From contig NW_006500320.1 of NCBI RefSeq assembly GCF_000471905.2, positions 300,773-364,772 on the forward strand: a stretch of 64,000 bases of DNA. The letters run 5' to 3'. Source of the stretch: Amborella trichopoda. Lineage: Eukaryota; Streptophyta; Magnoliopsida; Amborellales; Amborellaceae. Position 1 is the first letter of the stretch. Every line of letters starts with the position of its first letter. Positions 1 through 9,700 of the stretch are shown here, in pieces. A program made the translations under genes and the position numbers. The notes under the pieces are model-generated. The model had not been told where the DNA came from. It made no database searches and worked only from the letters and a program-made list of their open reading frames with translations.

Positions 1-1930
1 GGAGATGAAGAGGAAGATGGAAAAGTTTGTGGACGTGAGAGAGAGAGGTTTTTTTAGGCTGTTCGTTTTGAACTCTATTTAAAGGGAGATATCCTTTTAT
101 TGTAAACGATGATAAGAGAATGAAAGTTGAATAAAGTTGATATTGCGATAAAATTTTTTGGGGGATTCCCTTAGAAACAAACTTTTTTTTGGGTAGATTC
201 TGTTTTAAACGTTGAGAGATGATAGATTCTCTCAGCGATTTTTTTTTATTTTATGTTTATTGTTCCATTGTTATTTTCTCCATGCATCAGTTGGTATCAA
301 AGTAAGTGAGATCCAAAGATCCAATAGATGTCGATGAAACCCACTCTTACGTTCGAGGATATATTGAAGCAACCCATGGATTATATGGGTTGGCAAATTC
401 AAGAGAGCTTGAATACAATATTGGAGTGTATTCGACAAGAAATAAATGAAACTAATAAGTGGTTATAACGATTGGAGGACATCATTCATAAAAAAGGGCA
501 ATGCTAACTTGGTGCCAAATCTCATTGTAGAGACAAAACAAGTTTTGCGATTGACTCGAGCTATTGATCCAGAACGTCAAGAAGAAATTTGCATATGAGA
601 TCCGCATCTTGTAGAGCAACCATGAGATTTCGATATTAAAATTGATCTCCTGAAATTTCATGGTAACATCCACATTGAAGCTTTTATTGATTGGCTAAGT
701 GCAGTTGAGAATTATTTTGAATGGAGTTAATTGCCAGAGGAATGTAAGGTTCAACTTGTTGTTACCAACGTCCATGGGTATGCTGCTCTCTGGTGGGAGT
801 TCGACTTCGTAGTGAAAAAAGAAAAATTACTGACTGACAAAAGATGAAAAATAAATTGAAATTTTTTTTTCTCCAGAGCAAATTTTCTCTCAAGAGCTCG
901 AAAATCTTCGACAAAATAAGAAAAAAGTGTAAGATTATACTAGATAGTTTTATCGATTAATTGTTCGAAACAACCTCCAAGAAACAGAAGGACAAAAGTT
1001 TACTCGATATGTAAATGACCTTTAACCAACCATTAAGGATGACATTTTTCTACATTGACGTTGAACTTTAAGCGAAGCTTTTCAAATTGCTTTATGAGTA
1101 GAAACTAAATTTCAAGAGCACAACGATAAGTGATTTTACACTCAGAAATAAGCTTCGTGCCAACCAAAATTTAATGACAAGAAAATGGATATTGCAAAGT
1201 TCACTTGTTATCGATGCAACGAGCCAGGGCACTGTGCATTTGAATGTCCAAAAAAGAGGATGGATGTACACTTGACTAAAGAAGTGGACCTTGCTGCAGG
1301 ATCCGCTTTGAATCAAACTCGAAGCCGAGCTTCTCCCAGAGTAGAATGATGCAAATAAAAATTAGAGTTTATTTATTTTTTATTTTTAATTAGGAATAGA
1401 AAAATAGCCCATAAAAGGATAAAGTTAAGTAGGAGGAGGGATAAATTTTTTTTTGGGTGAGTATGGTTAATTGGGAGATTTAGTGGGAGATTTAAAGGGG
1501 TCTAAATATATTTAGTGAGAGATTTAAGGGGATTTGAATATAAGAAAAATATGGGAAGGTATGTTTTGGATTTATCAAACGTTGAGAGGATGGCATTTGA
1601 GGTTAAGAGAGTATAGGCATGGAGGTGGGTTATCTTTTGGAAGCAAATCTTTTAAAACTAACAGTAGAGATAAAATAGGGAGATGAAGTGAGAGATGGGA
1701 AAAATTTGTGTACGTGATTATTTAGTTATTTGTTTGGAAGTCTATTTAAAGGGAGATATCCCTTCATTGTAAATGATAAGATAAATGATCAAATGAGAGT
1801 TGATTAAATTTGATCTTATGATAAAATCTTTTTGGGGTGAATTCCCTTGCAAACTTTAAGAGAAGTATATTTTCTCAATGATTATTTTATTTGATTTTTA
1901 TTGTTCCATTTTTATATTCTCCCTACATCA
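1..1930 (+). mobile_element. Ty3/gypsy-like LTR retrotransposon, pol deleted, gag broken
   Basis: The 5' LTR is cut by the window edge and ends near 289 (..GCATCA). A primer-binding site like initiator-Met tRNA (TGGTATCAAAG) starts at 292. A gag reading frame begins near 328 but carries stops and frameshifts; it still shows the gag-core signature around 675-800 (WLSAVENYFEW, then ALWWEF) and a CCHC zinc knuckle at 1206-1250 (CYRC..GH..C spacing C-X2-C-X4-H-X4-C). Straight after the knuckle the 3' LTR starts (about 1347-1930, ending ACATCA); its part from about 1679 matches the window's first 289 bases. No protease, reverse transcriptase, RNase H or integrase is present, so the element is a non-autonomous internal-deletion derivative. 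Target duplications cannot be checked because the 5' end lies outside the window. Confidence 0.82.
1347..1930 (+). repeat. 3' LTR of the gypsy-like element
   Basis: It runs from a TGATGC start to an ACATCA end, about 584 bp. The segment from 1679 aligns with window positions 1-289 (shared blocks: CTATTTAAAGGGAGATATCC and TTATTGTTCCATT). The left boundary is inferred from the end of the gag-like frame. Confidence 0.65.
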
Positions 1931-1937
1931 ACGTGGT

Positions 1938-2205
1938 TAGTATGTGGGCCTAGCAGAAATGCAGGCACCTTAATAAATATATTTTTCAGATGAATTTTTT
2001 GACTTAATTTTTAATGATATGTAATCTTTTGCATGAAGATTATGAACATGAATAAATAAATAAATTTTAAAAATTAAAAATAATAATTCTATCAAGAAAA
2101 CATTTGGACAGTTAGTTTCAATTGTCTTTAAGATGGATGCTTTATTCATTTGGACTACGTATGTAGAAATGCAATCGAACGTACATAAAATAATTTTCCT
2201 ATTAA
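1938..2205 (+). repeat. Repeat family B, copy 1
   Basis: This is a degenerate copy of a roughly 280-bp dispersed repeat found six times in the window. Its marks are a left terminal motif like GCCCGCATATGTAGAAATGC, a central AATAAATAAATAAATTTTA block, a GATGGATGC palindrome half, and a right motif GTATGTAGAAATGC. No coding capacity is seen. Confidence 0.6.
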
Positions 2206-2248
2206 AAATAAAGATTGTATACAATGACCATTTGCCTTTGACACAAGG

Positions 2249-2390
2249 TGGCCACAATTCATTACAATCATTTGATGTGAAATTTGATAGCTTGGATGTG
2301 TCACAAAGTTGCAGAAAATTTCTTTTGAAATTTGAGATTGGTCAATAGGATAATTACAACCACCTAATTTCACATCCAATCCAATGGTCG
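2249..2390 (+). repeat. Repeat family C, copy 1
   Basis: It shares the motif GTGTCACAAAGTT followed by GAAAATTTCTTTTGA and a CACATCCAATGG-like end with 14480-14690 and 27560-27700. It is a short, non-coding, MITE-like repeat; terminal repeats were not resolved. Confidence 0.45.
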
Positions 2391-2596
2391 GGTTGTATCT
2401 AAGAGGTTTGGAAAATCGTTTCATATGGGGGGACGGCATTTCTACATTTGTGGTCCCGGAGGCCTAAAGCATCCAATTTTTTAAAGAAGAAAAAAAAGGC
2501 ATACGTGAGTAAAATTCTATGGTCGTTGAGTGAGAGGGATGCATAAGAAAGAAAATGGATGGGCGAAGCAAACAAGAGAAGGCAGAAGGACGAGCA

Positions 2597-2674
2597 CCCG
2601 CACCCGCACCCGCACCCATCCATTCATTATCTCCTCAGCTGTGCTGTGCTGCGCTGCGCTGCGCTGCGCTGCGT
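2597..2674. repeat. Two short GC-rich microsatellites upstream of the coiled-coil gene
   Basis: A CCCGCA repeat (about 2597-2622) and a GCGCT repeat (about 2648-2674) lie within 180 bases upstream of a TATA box. They are locally GC-rich in an AT-rich setting. Confidence 0.8.
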
Positions 2675-2772
2675 CGGTTTCAAATTTGAAACGACGTCTG
2701 ATTCTCCTTCTAGTAACTTGTGCCTGGGAACGCGCGTTCTCTAACGGCCACCTGCGCCTCAAAGCAAATAAA

Positions 2773-2779
2773 TATAAAA
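2773..2779 (+). promoter_or_regulatory. TATA box of the coiled-coil gene
   Basis: TATAAAA is followed about 30 bases later by a CT-rich tract (2805-2840) typical of plant 5' UTRs. A transcription start near 2805 is inferred. Confidence 0.6.
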
Positions 2780-3002
2780 CCCTTTCTTCCCCTCTCTTCA
2801 CATATTCTCTCTTCTTTCTCCCTCTCCCTCTCCCTCTCTCAAAACAAGGGGTGGTTGGTGAGTTCTTCAGTTCTCAACAACAACAGGTGGTGAGTTCTTG
2901 TTTATGCTTATAATTAAGTGAAATAGAAGAGGTGGTGAGTTGTTGTTTATGCTTATAACTATCCGCTTCCCAACTGTTCATTTTTCTTTGCAGAAAGAAA
3001 GA

Positions 3003-5168
3003 ATGGGAAAGAAGAAAGTGGCAACTCAAACCGTCAGCATCAATGCCAAAGAGGAGAAAAATGGCGCAAATCCAAAAACTAAAGCTGATAAAGAGGAAGA
3101 GAAGGCCAATCTCAAACGCCTCAACAACTTTCTATTGAAGCAAACAATGGAGCTCAGAGAACAGGTCGCCTCTCTCAATACCTCAAAGCAAACCCTAGAA
3201 ATGGAGATTTCAAGGGTAGAAGCAGAGAAACAAAGGCTTGAGGCTGCTTATCAGAGATCAATGAAGGAGCAGGACGACAGCAGAAACCTCGAATCCGAGC
3301 TCTCCTGGAGCGTAGGGATCCTCGTCCTCTCTTCTCAGCTATCCGAGCACGATGAGATATTGAAGAAGTTCATTGAAGAGGAGGAGGAGCTCAGTTCGTC
3401 TTTGGTCGAGAGCCTGAAAGAGGCTCGAGCAAGGCTGGTTGAGGGTTCAGAGTCATGGAGGAGAGAGAAACAAGGGCTCGAGTCCTTGATTTCAGTGTCT
3501 CAATCCAGGGTGAGAACACTTGAGAAACAGAGTGAAGAGAGTGAGAGGACTAGGGTTTACAATGAGGCAAAGATCGATGATATTGAGAAAAACGTTGCCC
3601 AGCTCAGGGCCTCGGAGTATAATTTGCAGAAGCAATTGGAGGCCCTCAAGGAAGAGCAGTATGAGCTCCAAGCTGAGCTCAATCGAGCTAAAGCTGAATC
3701 TGATCGGCTTGTTAGAGATAGAGAATGTTGTCAAAGGGAGCTCTTCCTGAAACAAGAGGAAGCAGAAACCCTAAGAGGCTCTGTTACAGAGATGGAGACA
3801 CGTGATGCTCAAAACAGGAAGAAGCTTGGAGAGATGAATCAGAAGCATGAGCAGTTGCTCCAAAAGTTGAAGGAGAAGGAGAGAAGCTTGGAGACTTTGA
3901 CAGAGGAGAAAGCTGCTCTCCAGGAGAATCTGGAATGTTCAATGTCTCAGTTTGATGCAAAGATGAAATGGTTGATGAGAGAGAAAGAGAACTGGGAGAA
4001 AGAAAAGGCTTATCAGGAGAGCAAGATCTCTGCATTCGAGGAAGAGGCTAGCAAGTTCAACATGGCTAGCATCAATATGCAGAAGCATTGCAAAGATCTC
4101 AAAGGAGCTCAAACTCAGCTTCAAAATGAGCTGAGTATTGCTCGAGAAGCTAGAGATCGGTTTCTTCAGGAGAGTGTAGCAAGAAGTGTAGAGCATGTCC
4201 AATGGAGAAAAGAAGCAGAGGGGTTTCAATCTTGTGTCAGAGAGTCGGAGAGAGAGAAAGCAGAGCTGGGGCTTGAGCTTGAGAGGATGAGGAAAAAGCA
4301 CAGCCAACTCCTCATTGATATGGGGGCAAAGGACAAGAGCTTGGAATCTGTGAGAGAGGAGATAACCATTCTGCAAAAACAAATGGAATCCTCTCTTGCG
4401 GAATCCGAATCGAAGGTGAAAGAGCTCATGAGAGAGAAAGGAAGCCTAGAGCAAGCTAACGCTTGCAAAGATGCCATGATTGCCCAGATAAAGGAAAAGC
4501 TCGATGGCGTCACTGGTGTGAAATATGAGCTTGAAAACTCACGCAAAGCTCTCTCTAAGCTCCAGGACGAGCTGAAACTTGCCCTTGAGGCGACAGACAA
4601 GTCTCTTTGCAGTACCCAAGGCCTGAAACTTGCTCTCAAGGACATGGAGGAGCACAGTTCAGCAATGGAGAAGGAAGTAGAGAGGATGCATCTAAAGCAT
4701 GGCCAGCTTCTCCAAGAGATTAAGGGGAAAGAAACAAGCTTGGGTTCATTGAAAGAGGAAAAATTAGCTCTTGAGAAGAGCTTGGAGGAGTCCTCCGATC
4801 GATCAGAGGGCCTCCTCCTTCGCATCGATTCGTTGGAGACAATGTTGAAGAGGGTTTATTCGGAGCTCAAGAGCAGTACAATGGAGTCTATGAGTGATGA
4901 AAAGGAGGAGAATGGAAGAACAGGTGAGGGAGATGAGACTCTGGAAATGGGTGGCATTGAGGAGGAGTTGGAAGTGATATGTGGGGCATTTAGGAGGAAA
5001 GCAGAGAGAGAGAAGGAGATGAGAGAGGAGGTGGAGATGGTGAAGGGGTTATTGGAAAAGGCAGAGCAGGGGAAGAGGGGGGGTTTATGGGGGTGGCCTG
5101 TTGCAGCCACCACTGCTGTTTTTGCTGCTACTGCCTCCCTTGCCTTGGTAACAAGGTGGTACCCTTGA
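3003..5168 (+). CDS. Long tail-anchored coiled-coil protein (peroxisomal/mitochondrial division factor-like)
   Basis: The product is 721 aa from one coding exon. I chose the ATG at 3003 (MGKKKVATQT) because an acceptor (TTTGCAG, ending 2993) sits just upstream; the in-frame ATG at 2940 lies inside the inferred 5' UTR intron, whose donor is near 2890. After a lysine-rich start, residues about 35-680 are almost continuous heptad-type coiled coil rich in E, K, Q and L. A unit containing KHxQLL..K.KExSLExL recurs at about residues 278, 429 and 562, indicating internal duplication. Residues about 698-716 form one hydrophobic segment (GWPVAATTAVF...) followed by only five residues, the layout of a C-tail-anchored membrane protein. 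Plant PMD1/PMD2, which act in peroxisome and mitochondrion morphogenesis, share this design but are much shorter (about 320 aa). The family call is inference from architecture; another tail-anchored coiled-coil family is possible. Confidence 0.8.
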   Translation: MGKKKVATQTVSINAKEEKNGANPKTKADKEEEKANLKRLNNFLLKQTMELREQVASLNTSKQTLEMEISRVEAEKQRLEAAYQRSMKEQDDSRNLESELSWSVGILVLSSQLSEHDEILKKFIEEEEELSSSLVESLKEARARLVEGSESWRREKQGLESLISVSQSRVRTLEKQSEESERTRVYNEAKIDDIEKNVAQLRASEYNLQKQLEALKEEQYELQAELNRAKAESDRLVRDRECCQRELFLKQEEAETLRGSVTEMETRDAQNRKKLGEMNQKHEQLLQKLKEKERSLETLTEEKAALQENLECSMSQFDAKMKWLMREKENWEKEKAYQESKISAFEEEASKFNMASINMQKHCKDLKGAQTQLQNELSIAREARDRFLQESVARSVEHVQWRKEAEGFQSCVRESEREKAELGLELERMRKKHSQLLIDMGAKDKSLESVREEITILQKQMESSLAESESKVKELMREKGSLEQANACKDAMIAQIKEKLDGVTGVKYELENSRKALSKLQDELKLALEATDKSLCSTQGLKLALKDMEEHSSAMEKEVERMHLKHGQLLQEIKGKETSLGSLKEEKLALEKSLEESSDRSEGLLLRIDSLETMLKRVYSELKSSTMESMSDEKEENGRTGEGDETLEMGGIEEELEVICGAFRRKAEREKEMREEVEMVKGLLEKAEQGKRGGLWGWPVAATTAVFAATASLALVTRWYP

Positions 5169-6059
5169 CTCTCCCTCTCTCTCTTACCGTTGTTGAAAAA
5201 TAGAATACTTACTTGCTTGGTTTCTCTCTCTATTCTAGCTCTTTGTGAGCAGAGTTTTTTTTGTGAAAGATAGGACTTCCCTCCTCTCACTCTTGGATCA
5301 AGGTCTTTTTTTTGTTTGAACAGTAGGGATCAAAGCATTGTTAAGCACTGTTAACAATACAATACAATACAATACAATAGTTGGTTGGTCTCTCTTCTAC
5401 CTCTTGGTGAAACAAGTTTTTATTTTCTGTGGGTACGATATAATGGTTGGGCTACCCTCTTTTTGTCCCAATTACAGATTTGACTGACATTGATGGGGAA
5501 GGTTCATTTTCTTTTTATGGAATTATTTAACTGAAATCGTAACCACATCTCTTTTTGATGTTTCCTTAAACCTTTTGGTTTCAATATAGTGTTGTGACAG
5601 GGCAGCTGAGATTTTGCATTCAAGACCCTCTTATTTTTGCTTCCTATTGAAGCTAGTCGTGTATAACTGTATAGTGCGTGTGGTCCATATAGACTTTCTG
5701 CCTCCTCAATGAATGGCGGAAATGGTGATGCCCTAACCATATATATAATAAATACAAAGTGCACAGCACATTTGACCAAGTTTAATGTGCTCCCACTGGT
5801 GCGTCCTGTACACTTACTCCTTTGCAGAAAAAAAAAAAAACTAGTTTGGCTGGATTTTTCATTTGTAGGCCACCTGTGTAAAAGCCCAGACATGGGCTCT
5901 GATTCACCAGCCAAGCCCGAGGCACAGGTCGACTCGGCCATATCAGAGAGCTTGACTCGGCCAACTATTGATAAAAGTGCACAAATTTCGAAGGCTCATC
6001 CCAATTTCAGAGTTAGGCATCCAGGCCCGGCTCCAAGTGACGTAAGTTAGTCGATGAAT
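5169..6059. other. 3' UTR and intergenic stretch
   Basis: It holds the 3' UTR of the coiled-coil gene, including an AATAC microsatellite at 5355-5379. Beyond about 5500 no gene or recognisable repeat is seen; the open frames here lack family features. Confidence 0.5.
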
Positions 6060-6547
6060 GAGGATTACGTTTCTGAGGTCTAACAGGGCACCCACTTGAA
6101 ATAATACCTTAAATTTCCACAGCACGTCAAATAAACCTCTGAGGAAACTCTGGTCAGGTAATTTAGAGCCATGCAAAGAGTGATACCAAGGCTCCTTGCA
6201 ATTTCCACAGATTCTTACCCTTGATGTTCAAACATATGTCTGAGTTGAAGCTAGTCAATAACCTCCAACGCCTTCTTTTCCTCCAGATCCTCGCATACTA
6301 AACGTCTCTATTCCTTTTATCTCTTTCTCTGCTTTAGCTAACTCGAATAATCATTCCCACGTTTGCATACGTCGATACGTCGAAACATTTAGGTCATCAT
6401 AATCACCAAGCTTATCACGAGTTCCTCGCTTGCTTGTGAAGTCTTCGCCATTACAAACATCAACAGCCTTTGCCCCAGTACTACTGTAAACCAATTGAAG
6501 CCAATGAAATTGCCAAACACGCAGCAAACATATCGATAATAAAAAAA
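6060..6547 (-). pseudogene. Decayed tandem duplicate of the terminal exon of the 780-aa protein gene
   Basis: The stretch aligns with 6561-7046 along nearly its whole length. Shared landmarks are GGGCACCCACTTGAAATAA, AATAAACCTCTG, GTCAGGTAAT, GTCATCATAATCAC and AACATCAACAGCCTTTGCCCC. On the minus strand it keeps the splice acceptor (TTTACAG, exon starting 6483) and the opening GAKAVDV.NGE, but a deletion and frameshift change the frame after DYDDLN and lead to an early stop at 6351. If spliced to exon 4 it would still be in frame and give a 736-aa isoform without the conserved basic tail. I read it as a dead or alternative copy. Confidence 0.7.
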
Positions 6548-6728
6548 ATTCATAAAAAATCACTAATAAGGATCAAGTTTCTGAGGTTTACCGGGCACCC
6601 ACTTGAAATAACACCCCAAATTACCACAGCATATAAAATAAACCTCTGGGAAACTCCAGTCAGGTAATTCATAGCCATGCAAGCTCTTGCAAATTTGACA
6701 GATTCTTATCCTTGCATATGAAACATTT

Positions 6729-9700
6729 CTATGAGCGGAAGCCTCCAGTCAATAATCTCCATAGCTTTCTTTTCCTTTCATTCCTCGCTATCGCATATCG
6801 TGAACATCTCCATTCTCTATACCTCTTTCTATGCTTCAGCCAACTGGAATAGTCCTTTCCAGGTTTGCACACGATAAAATCATTCAGGTCATCATAATCA
6901 CAGATCTTATTACGATCCAATTCTCGCTTGTTAGTGATACATTTGAGAAAGGCTTCTCCATTACGAACATCAACAGCCTTTGCCCCGACGCAACTGTAAA
7001 CCAATTGAAGGCAATGAAATTGTCTAACAGGCAGGAAGCATATCAATAATATATTAAAAAAATTATAAAAATTCACTATAGATCTCTAAAGAAGTCAAGT
7101 CCCACGACCATGTGATAACTTTTATAGAGATCTGTGCCAAATTTAATGGTGATTATTTGGGGTCCTACACACATGGGTGTGGGCGAGTCTCATAGGATCA
7201 TTGCTCATAAAAATGCACATGCATGATTACAATTGGTGTTTTTCTAAGATGAGAGCCCACATAAGACAAGTCAGCTAATGTTGATTTGCAATATATTCTT
7301 TTAACATTTAAAAGTCCAAGATGTTCTAGTGAAAAAGAACGGCGCTCATGGCTTGTTCCCATAATAAGCAAAATATAGCAAAAAGAAAGATTCACTTACT
7401 TTTTGGTTCCATAGGTTAAATACTTGCATCTCTCTCCTAAGTGCTGCATCTGAATCTTTTGCAAATTTGATGCAATTATCAGACTCGATTCTCGAGGGAC
7501 AATATTCTGCAGCATTAGTTTGAATTTCAAAAATCAGCATTGGCAAATCTTATGAACAAAATCATAAAAGTTAAAAGATTCATGAAACAGTAAGGTCAAT
7601 TATTGATGAATGATTTCAATCCCGGTATAACCATATAATTTACCTGAGAGATTTTATTTTGTGAAGTCAGGGAAAAAAGATAATCCTTCAATGATTCAAG
7701 CAATGGTTTTAATGCATCTATATTACCCTCCTCAAAAACCATAAGATTCAGCAGTATCATCAACATAAATATGCACCGCTTCCATAAAATCTCTGGTCCC
7801 TTCTCAAAACAAAATGAAAGAACACCTACAAAATGAATGAACATGATCTTGGTACTCTTATGCCTCTCAGGATATCTTCCCATCACATCATAGAGAATTC
7901 TTTCGATAGGCTGACGAACTTTGTAGTTACCAAAGAGACTAATAATACCAGCTATAGTCTCAAATTCTCTACATATTGGATAGTCTTTCAACGTTTTCAA
8001 AATACCCAGACTCCTGCTCCCCCTTATAAGCCTAATTATTTGCAGCAATGAACAGCCCATTGCATTCAATATCGCAGCAAGAAGGCAAGCCTTGTGGTAA
8101 CTTCTTCCCTTCACTCTTGACTGAGCATTAACCCTGTTAGGTCCAGAGAGGGATCTAAAAACAACACACTTTAATATGGAGCAAATTTCATCTCTGTGTG
8201 ACTCATCCAGAACATGTTCATTCTTTGTGATGTATTCAGTACATGCAAGCATCATATCAGAAGAAGTTCGAGACAACTCATTGCTCAAGGATTTTTGGCA
8301 GAAACCGACAAACTTGAGGATCTGAGAATTGATTTGCCTGTTAATAAAAGTCCGAATAAAAGATTGCAAAGGTTCACGACAGTTTCTTCCGGGTTTTCTT
8401 CTACTTCTTTCTCCACTAGAACCAGAATTAGAGTTTACTGGAAAAAAAGGGTAAGAAGGATACACATCAGATATGTGCCTCATGTAAAGCTGAATCGATA
8501 AGTCAAATAATTTTATATAAGAGTCATTCAATTCCTCCACTTTTAGGCCAACATCAATGAAGTGGACACCAAGGGATCGGGTAATCAAAGTAAACACATG
8601 TGCCTGGAATACATCGGGTGAAGAAATATTGATCATAAGATCAAGCAAGGTCATAACTGCCCAATGGCTAAGGCCATGGCTCTTAAAATCCCACTCGTCT
8701 GACCAGAATATTGTGTGAATAAACTTGTTCATGGCAGCCTCATTACATATGGACAAAAGAAAATGAGCAGAAATGACTTCCAGCACACCGTGAACATCCT
8801 CAGAGGTAGCATTGTGCACAAACATTTCCGAACCGAAGTCCAATTCAGAATCTGCAGCCATAAGATACTTCCTCAAATCTTGATGAAGCAAAATTTCATC
8901 AGCAAAAACCTGAAGAGATTAATACACCAGTTACACCATAAATAATGGCTTTCCTTTTTTGCGTGAGTTAATGCATAATGGCTGTCATCATAGTTATTCG
9001 AAACAATATGGATTTTCCGAAGATAGGAGGGGGAGAAGTAAAGGAAAAAATAAATGAATAAAATGTGTCCACATGACAAAGTTCACTTCAGGTCTAGTAA
9101 AAATGATGTCTTGGAACCCCTAAACGACAGAAATAACCTAGCTATCCAGGTCAGTTCTCTGAGCCATTAAGTGCAAGCTTGGCGAGTAATGGGTCCTGAG
9201 TCTAACCTCCTGACAGATATAAGAAAAATCCCTTACTCAAGATCAGACGTGGCACATCCCCAGGTTGCCACCTGCCGAATCAAGTTGGGACCAGCCCGAG
9301 CCAACTTGATTTGCCAGCTACCAAGTCAATACCATCAACTACCTTGCAAGCAATGAAGCAATGGGTAAAAATAAAATTGCCTAGAACCATAGGAAATGTC
9401 AGCTTCTGTGTTTCAAGAAGCAAAAGAGAAATAATGTAACAGTTTTGACCAAATATGTTGATTCATATTCTTGACTCGATATTGCTCAACCCATGCTACA
9501 AATGGAGGATTTCTGTGCTTTGAACAGCAAACACAACCTGCTTTCTCGAATTATGTGATTCTTTATACAACAGCAAAGAAAGATAGCTTCCTGATGTTAA
9601 TTTAGGTGCAGGCATCAAGCCATTGTTTGCAGTTATTTACACTACTTGAAAAACAAACAAAACAATACAGCTTCCAACCAGGGCCTATGCAACAGAGTAA

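Noticed and set aside
2399..2913. Open frames on both strands upstream of the coiled-coil gene (GRRTSTRTRTRTHP and similar)
   Set aside because: They come from microsatellites in the promoter and leader, not from protein-like sequence.
3784..5290. Long serine-rich minus-strand frames opposite the coiled-coil gene
   Set aside because: Antisense shadows of a glutamate/lysine-rich coding exon.
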